Source: JAIVJZ01 sp035645695
Lineage (GTDB): Bacteria > Acidobacteriota > Blastocatellia > Pyrinomonadales > Pyrinomonadaceae
Direction of reading: 5' to 3'
Assembly (NCBI GenBank): GCA_035645695.1
Contig: DASQMC010000026.1
Location: 1-64,000 of the forward strand
DNA length: 64,000 nucleotides
A program made the position numbers and the translations under genes. The notes below the pieces were generated by a model that saw only the letters and a program-made list of their open reading frames with translations, was not told the DNA's origin and searched no databases. Every line of letters starts with the position of its first letter. Within the stretch, counting starts at the first letter, position 1. Positions 60,648-64,000 of this stretch are shown here, piece after piece.

Positions 60648-60854
60648 TCACGCTTCGACGTACTCGAAGTGACTTGACGGTTCAGGCACGGGCAGCCCTT
60701 CTTCTCGCAGCCCCTCGATATGAAACAGGATGGCTTCGCGGATCAACTGCCCGACCTCTTCCTGCGTTTCGCCCACGGCGACACAGCCCGGCAAGTCGGG
60801 CACGTATGCGCCGTAGCTCGACTCGCCCTTTTCAATGATGATCGCGTATCGCAT
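60648..60854 (-). CDS. hicB: HicB-family antitoxin
   Basis: The 68-residue protein has the compact HicB fold: MRYAIIIEKGESSYGAYVPD, LPGCVAVGETQEEVGQLIREA, and the short IEGLREEGLPVPEPSS tail. HicB binds and neutralises HicA. It overlaps the hicA stop by one base (TGATG). There is no DNA-binding domain after the HicB fold, so it is the short form. The ATG at 60854 was chosen for that overlap. Its stop is 8 bases from the ATG of the reductase-ligase gene, and it may be part of that transcript. The toxin upstream appears broken. Confidence 0.85.
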   Translation of the reverse strand: MRYAIIIEKGESSYGAYVPDLPGCVAVGETQEEVGQLIREAILFHIEGLREEGLPVPEPSSHFEYVEA

Positions 60855-61048
60855 CAAACGTTTTCCTCGATCTCAGCCTGACGCCAGATATTCTTTAATG
60901 TTCCGACAGGCACGTCAACTCCCGGCTTGCCCGCAACCGTCACGAGTTAGGGCTTCGCGGGATGGCGAAACTGGCGATGGCTGCCCTTCATGCGCACTAA
61001 TTGCCAGCCGTCCTCTTCCAATCTCCTGATCACGTCGCGAACTTTCAA
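60854..61048 (-). pseudogene. hicA: hicA toxin with in-frame internal stop codon
   Basis: The 65-codon frame begins TTG and reads MKVRDVIRRLEEDGWQLVRM then KGSHRQFRHPAKP, a clear HicA mRNA-interferase start with its catalytic His in GSHRQF. Codon 34 is TAA (60947-60949). Beyond it the same frame continues with LVTVAGKPGVDVPVGTLKNI and ends at the hicB start, matching the HicA C terminus. No frameshift is needed, only the one codon. The full-length toxin would therefore be truncated to 33 residues, unless readthrough occurs or the window carries a sequence error. The antitoxin gene next to it is intact. Confidence 0.75.
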
Positions 61049-61054
61049 ACGAAC

Positions 61055-62653
<1,599 letters not shown>

Positions 62654-62735
62654 AGTTTCAGGTTTCAAGTTTCAAGTTTCAGGACTGAGGTTAAAAGTTT
62701 TTAACTTGAAACCTGAAACCTGAAACTTGAAACTC
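62654..62735. repeat. Heptamer inverted-repeat element H (GTTTCAA/GTTTCAG type)
   Basis: Four direct GTTTCAR units and four inverted units surround a TTAAAAG/TTTTTAA centre. It fills the 80 bases between the LarA-like start codon and the stop codon of the HAD gene, overlapping the latter. It belongs to the same family as element A. Confidence 0.9.
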
Positions 62736-63396
62736 ATTTTAAGTTAAGTATCGGCCAATCGTGATGAAGCGCCGTCTGTTTGAGCCGCATGTCGGGGTTG
62801 ACGGCCGCCGGGTGGCCGACGATGGAGAGCATCGGAAGATCGCTCATGCTGTCCGTGTAGGCATACGACTCGCTGAGATTGATGCCTTCCTGCTCGGCGT
62901 AGTTTCTGATCCAGTTGGCCTTCGTGGCGGCGGCGAGGACGGGCGGCAGGAGTCGCCCGGTCGCGATGCCGTTGACGAACTCCAACCGGTTCGAGACGTA
63001 AATTTCGATGCCGAGGTACTTCATCAGGGGTTCGACGGAGAAGTCGAGTGCGCCGGTGACGACCACTTGACGCAGGCCGAGGCTGCGCGATTTCTCGATC
63101 AACTCGAAAGTGCCGGGGAACACGGCGGGCTTCAGAACGGTTTCAAAAAGCTCTTCGGCGAAGAAGCGTAGGCGGTCTTCGGTCTCGCCCTTGTAGCGTT
63201 TGAAGAAGAGATCGTTGAAGACCTTGCGGCTGTACTGGTCGGTCGCGGCGAAGAGGGGAATGCTCAAAACGGTCGTCGCGGTCTTGCGCAGGGAACGCAG
63301 CACGCCCTGTTGATTGCGCGCGTAGAATCCGAGCGTGTGCACGAGGTTGGTGCTGACCAGAGTGCCTTCCAGATCGTAAAAAGCGGCGGCTGCCAA
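62734..63396 (-). CDS. HAD-IB family phosphatase with DxE nucleophile motif
   Basis: The 220-residue phosphatase has the HAD fold: motif I FYDLEGTLVST, motif II VVVTGALDFSVEPL, a lysine in AAATKANWIRNYA, and motif III SYAYTDSMSDLPML. The layout and the SerB-like core match the HAD-IB subfamily, which often partners with PlsC acyltransferases. In motif I the second Asp of DxDGT is Glu (DLEGT), an unusual change that may slow hydrolysis or alter the role. It is the first gene of the minus-strand lipid region and could dephosphorylate a phospholipid intermediate. Confidence 0.85.
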   Translation of the reverse strand: MAAAAFYDLEGTLVSTNLVHTLGFYARNQQGVLRSLRKTATTVLSIPLFAATDQYSRKVFNDLFFKRYKGETEDRLRFFAEELFETVLKPAVFPGTFELIEKSRSLGLRQVVVTGALDFSVEPLMKYLGIEIYVSNRLEFVNGIATGRLLPPVLAAATKANWIRNYAEQEGINLSESYAYTDSMSDLPMLSIVGHPAAVNPDMRLKQTALHHDWPILNLK

Positions 63397-63567
63397 ACTC
63401 TCCTCCTCGCGCGCCTGCGGCTCGAAGCGCCGGGGCTAGCATCGTGTGTCTGCAAAAGTTAAGGCTGAACTGCGTAGGGAGAAAAATATACCCTATTTCG
63501 ATGGTTTTATGTAGCGAGCCTTTGAGCGGTGGGAATTTTAACGCGCGTCGATATAATATGAGGCAAC

Positions 63568-64000
63568 GTGAAAATAGCAACATGGAATGTTAACTCGGTG
63601 ACGGCGCGCCTGCCGGTCGTCTTGCAGTGGCTCGAAAAGGCGCGGCCTGACGTGTTGTGCATGCAGGAGTTGAAATGCACGGACGAGCGTTTTCCGCGTG
63701 AGGCTTTCGCCGAACTCGGCTATCGCTCGGAGGTTTACGGCCAGAGGACTTATAACGGCGTCGGGATCGTCGCGCGCTCGCCCGTCACGGATGTCGTGCG
63801 CGGCTTCCCCGACGACGAAGAAGGCTCGCACGCGCGCCTGATCGCGGCCACAGTCGAGGGCGTGCGCATCGTCAACGTCTACGTGCCGAACGGGCAGTCG
63901 GTCGGGACGGACAAGTATCGTTTCAAACTGGAATGGCTCAAGCGTCTGCGGGAATTTTTAGACGACGACTACTGGACTGACGACGAGGTGCTGCTCTGCG
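63568..64000 (+). CDS. xth: Exodeoxyribonuclease III (partial, runs off the window)
   Basis: Only the first 144 codons are in the window; the frame is open to the end. MKIATWNVNSVTARLPVVLQ, VLCMQELKCTD (with the metal-binding Glu), VGIVARSPV, and NVYVPNGQSVGTDKY are those of exodeoxyribonuclease III/AP endonuclease, a base-excision repair enzyme. The GTG start at 63568 has GAGG upstream. It is divergent from the HAD gene. Confidence 0.93.
   Translation, partial: MKIATWNVNSVTARLPVVLQWLEKARPDVLCMQELKCTDERFPREAFAELGYRSEVYGQRTYNGVGIVARSPVTDVVRGFPDDEEGSHARLIAATVEGVRIVNVYVPNGQSVGTDKYRFKLEWLKRLREFLDDDYWTDDEVLLC

Noticed and set aside
62654..62668. Upstream ATG (MKPETMALQ) for the LarA-like gene
   Set aside because: The extra codons are the repeat arm ATGAAACCTGAAACT, so the ATG at 62653 is the sensible start.

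Overview
This GC-rich chromosomal window looks like an Acidobacteriota genome, most likely class Blastocatellia. The pointers are two proteins of the acidobacterial VWFA-related type (16921-17913 and 23414-25726), several secreted proteins of lineage-specific type, a menaquinone-type UbiE/MenG, and a four-domain ether-lipid-type enzyme, which fits the ether lipids reported for acidobacterial subdivision 4. The placement is an inference from gene content. There are no phage or IS genes; this is ordinary chromosome with some unusual cis elements.

Layout. 0-9.5 kb: acyl-ACP desaturase-like diiron protein, a DsbA-VKOR disulfide pair, a secreted intradiol dioxygenase-like lipoprotein, glycogen debranching enzyme, a lytic transglycosylase, a 50-residue metallothionein and OsmC. 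10-16 kb: glycine-zipper protein, lone response regulator, a decayed receiver fragment, and a secreted subtilase with a GVLVGD hexapeptide array and an FN3 domain. 16-29 kb: VWFA proteins, persulfide dioxygenase/rhodanese fusion, tRNA-His, tRNA-Arg and tRNA-Pro, AI-2E-type permease, Nudix, HU, RdgB. 30-36.7 kb: a sigma70-like promoter and a c-di-GMP-I (GEMM) riboswitch lead into pilMNOPQ plus a Roadblock/MglB-like gene. 36.8-48.9 kb: MtgA, a deacetylase-family protein, an ABC-2 exporter, DppBC-type permeases, UbiE/MenG, a zinc-site-less M16 protein, a zinc-ribbon TonB protein, aspartate aminotransferase, CoaD. 49-53 kb: a SAM-II riboswitch with an apparent terminator leads into metH. 52.9-63.4 kb: a lipid region with PlsC, a YegS-type lipid kinase, an SDR, a reductase-AMP ligase-ACP-PlsC megaprotein resembling myxobacterial ElbD, a HicAB pair whose toxin has an internal stop, a LarA-like protein and a HAD-IB phosphatase. 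The window ends inside exodeoxyribonuclease III.

Two things stand out. First, the ElbD-like gene with its SDR, LarA-like, HAD, acyltransferase and lipid-kinase neighbours is a candidate ether-lipid locus. Second, eight intergenic elements (28.1, 38.5, 41.4, 42.5, 52.8, 53.8, 56.1 and 62.7 kb) are built from imperfect tandem heptamers, nearly always followed by their inverted copies. Most of them fill the whole gap between a stop codon and the next gene. They fall into a few sequence families with a shared architecture and have no assigned function here.
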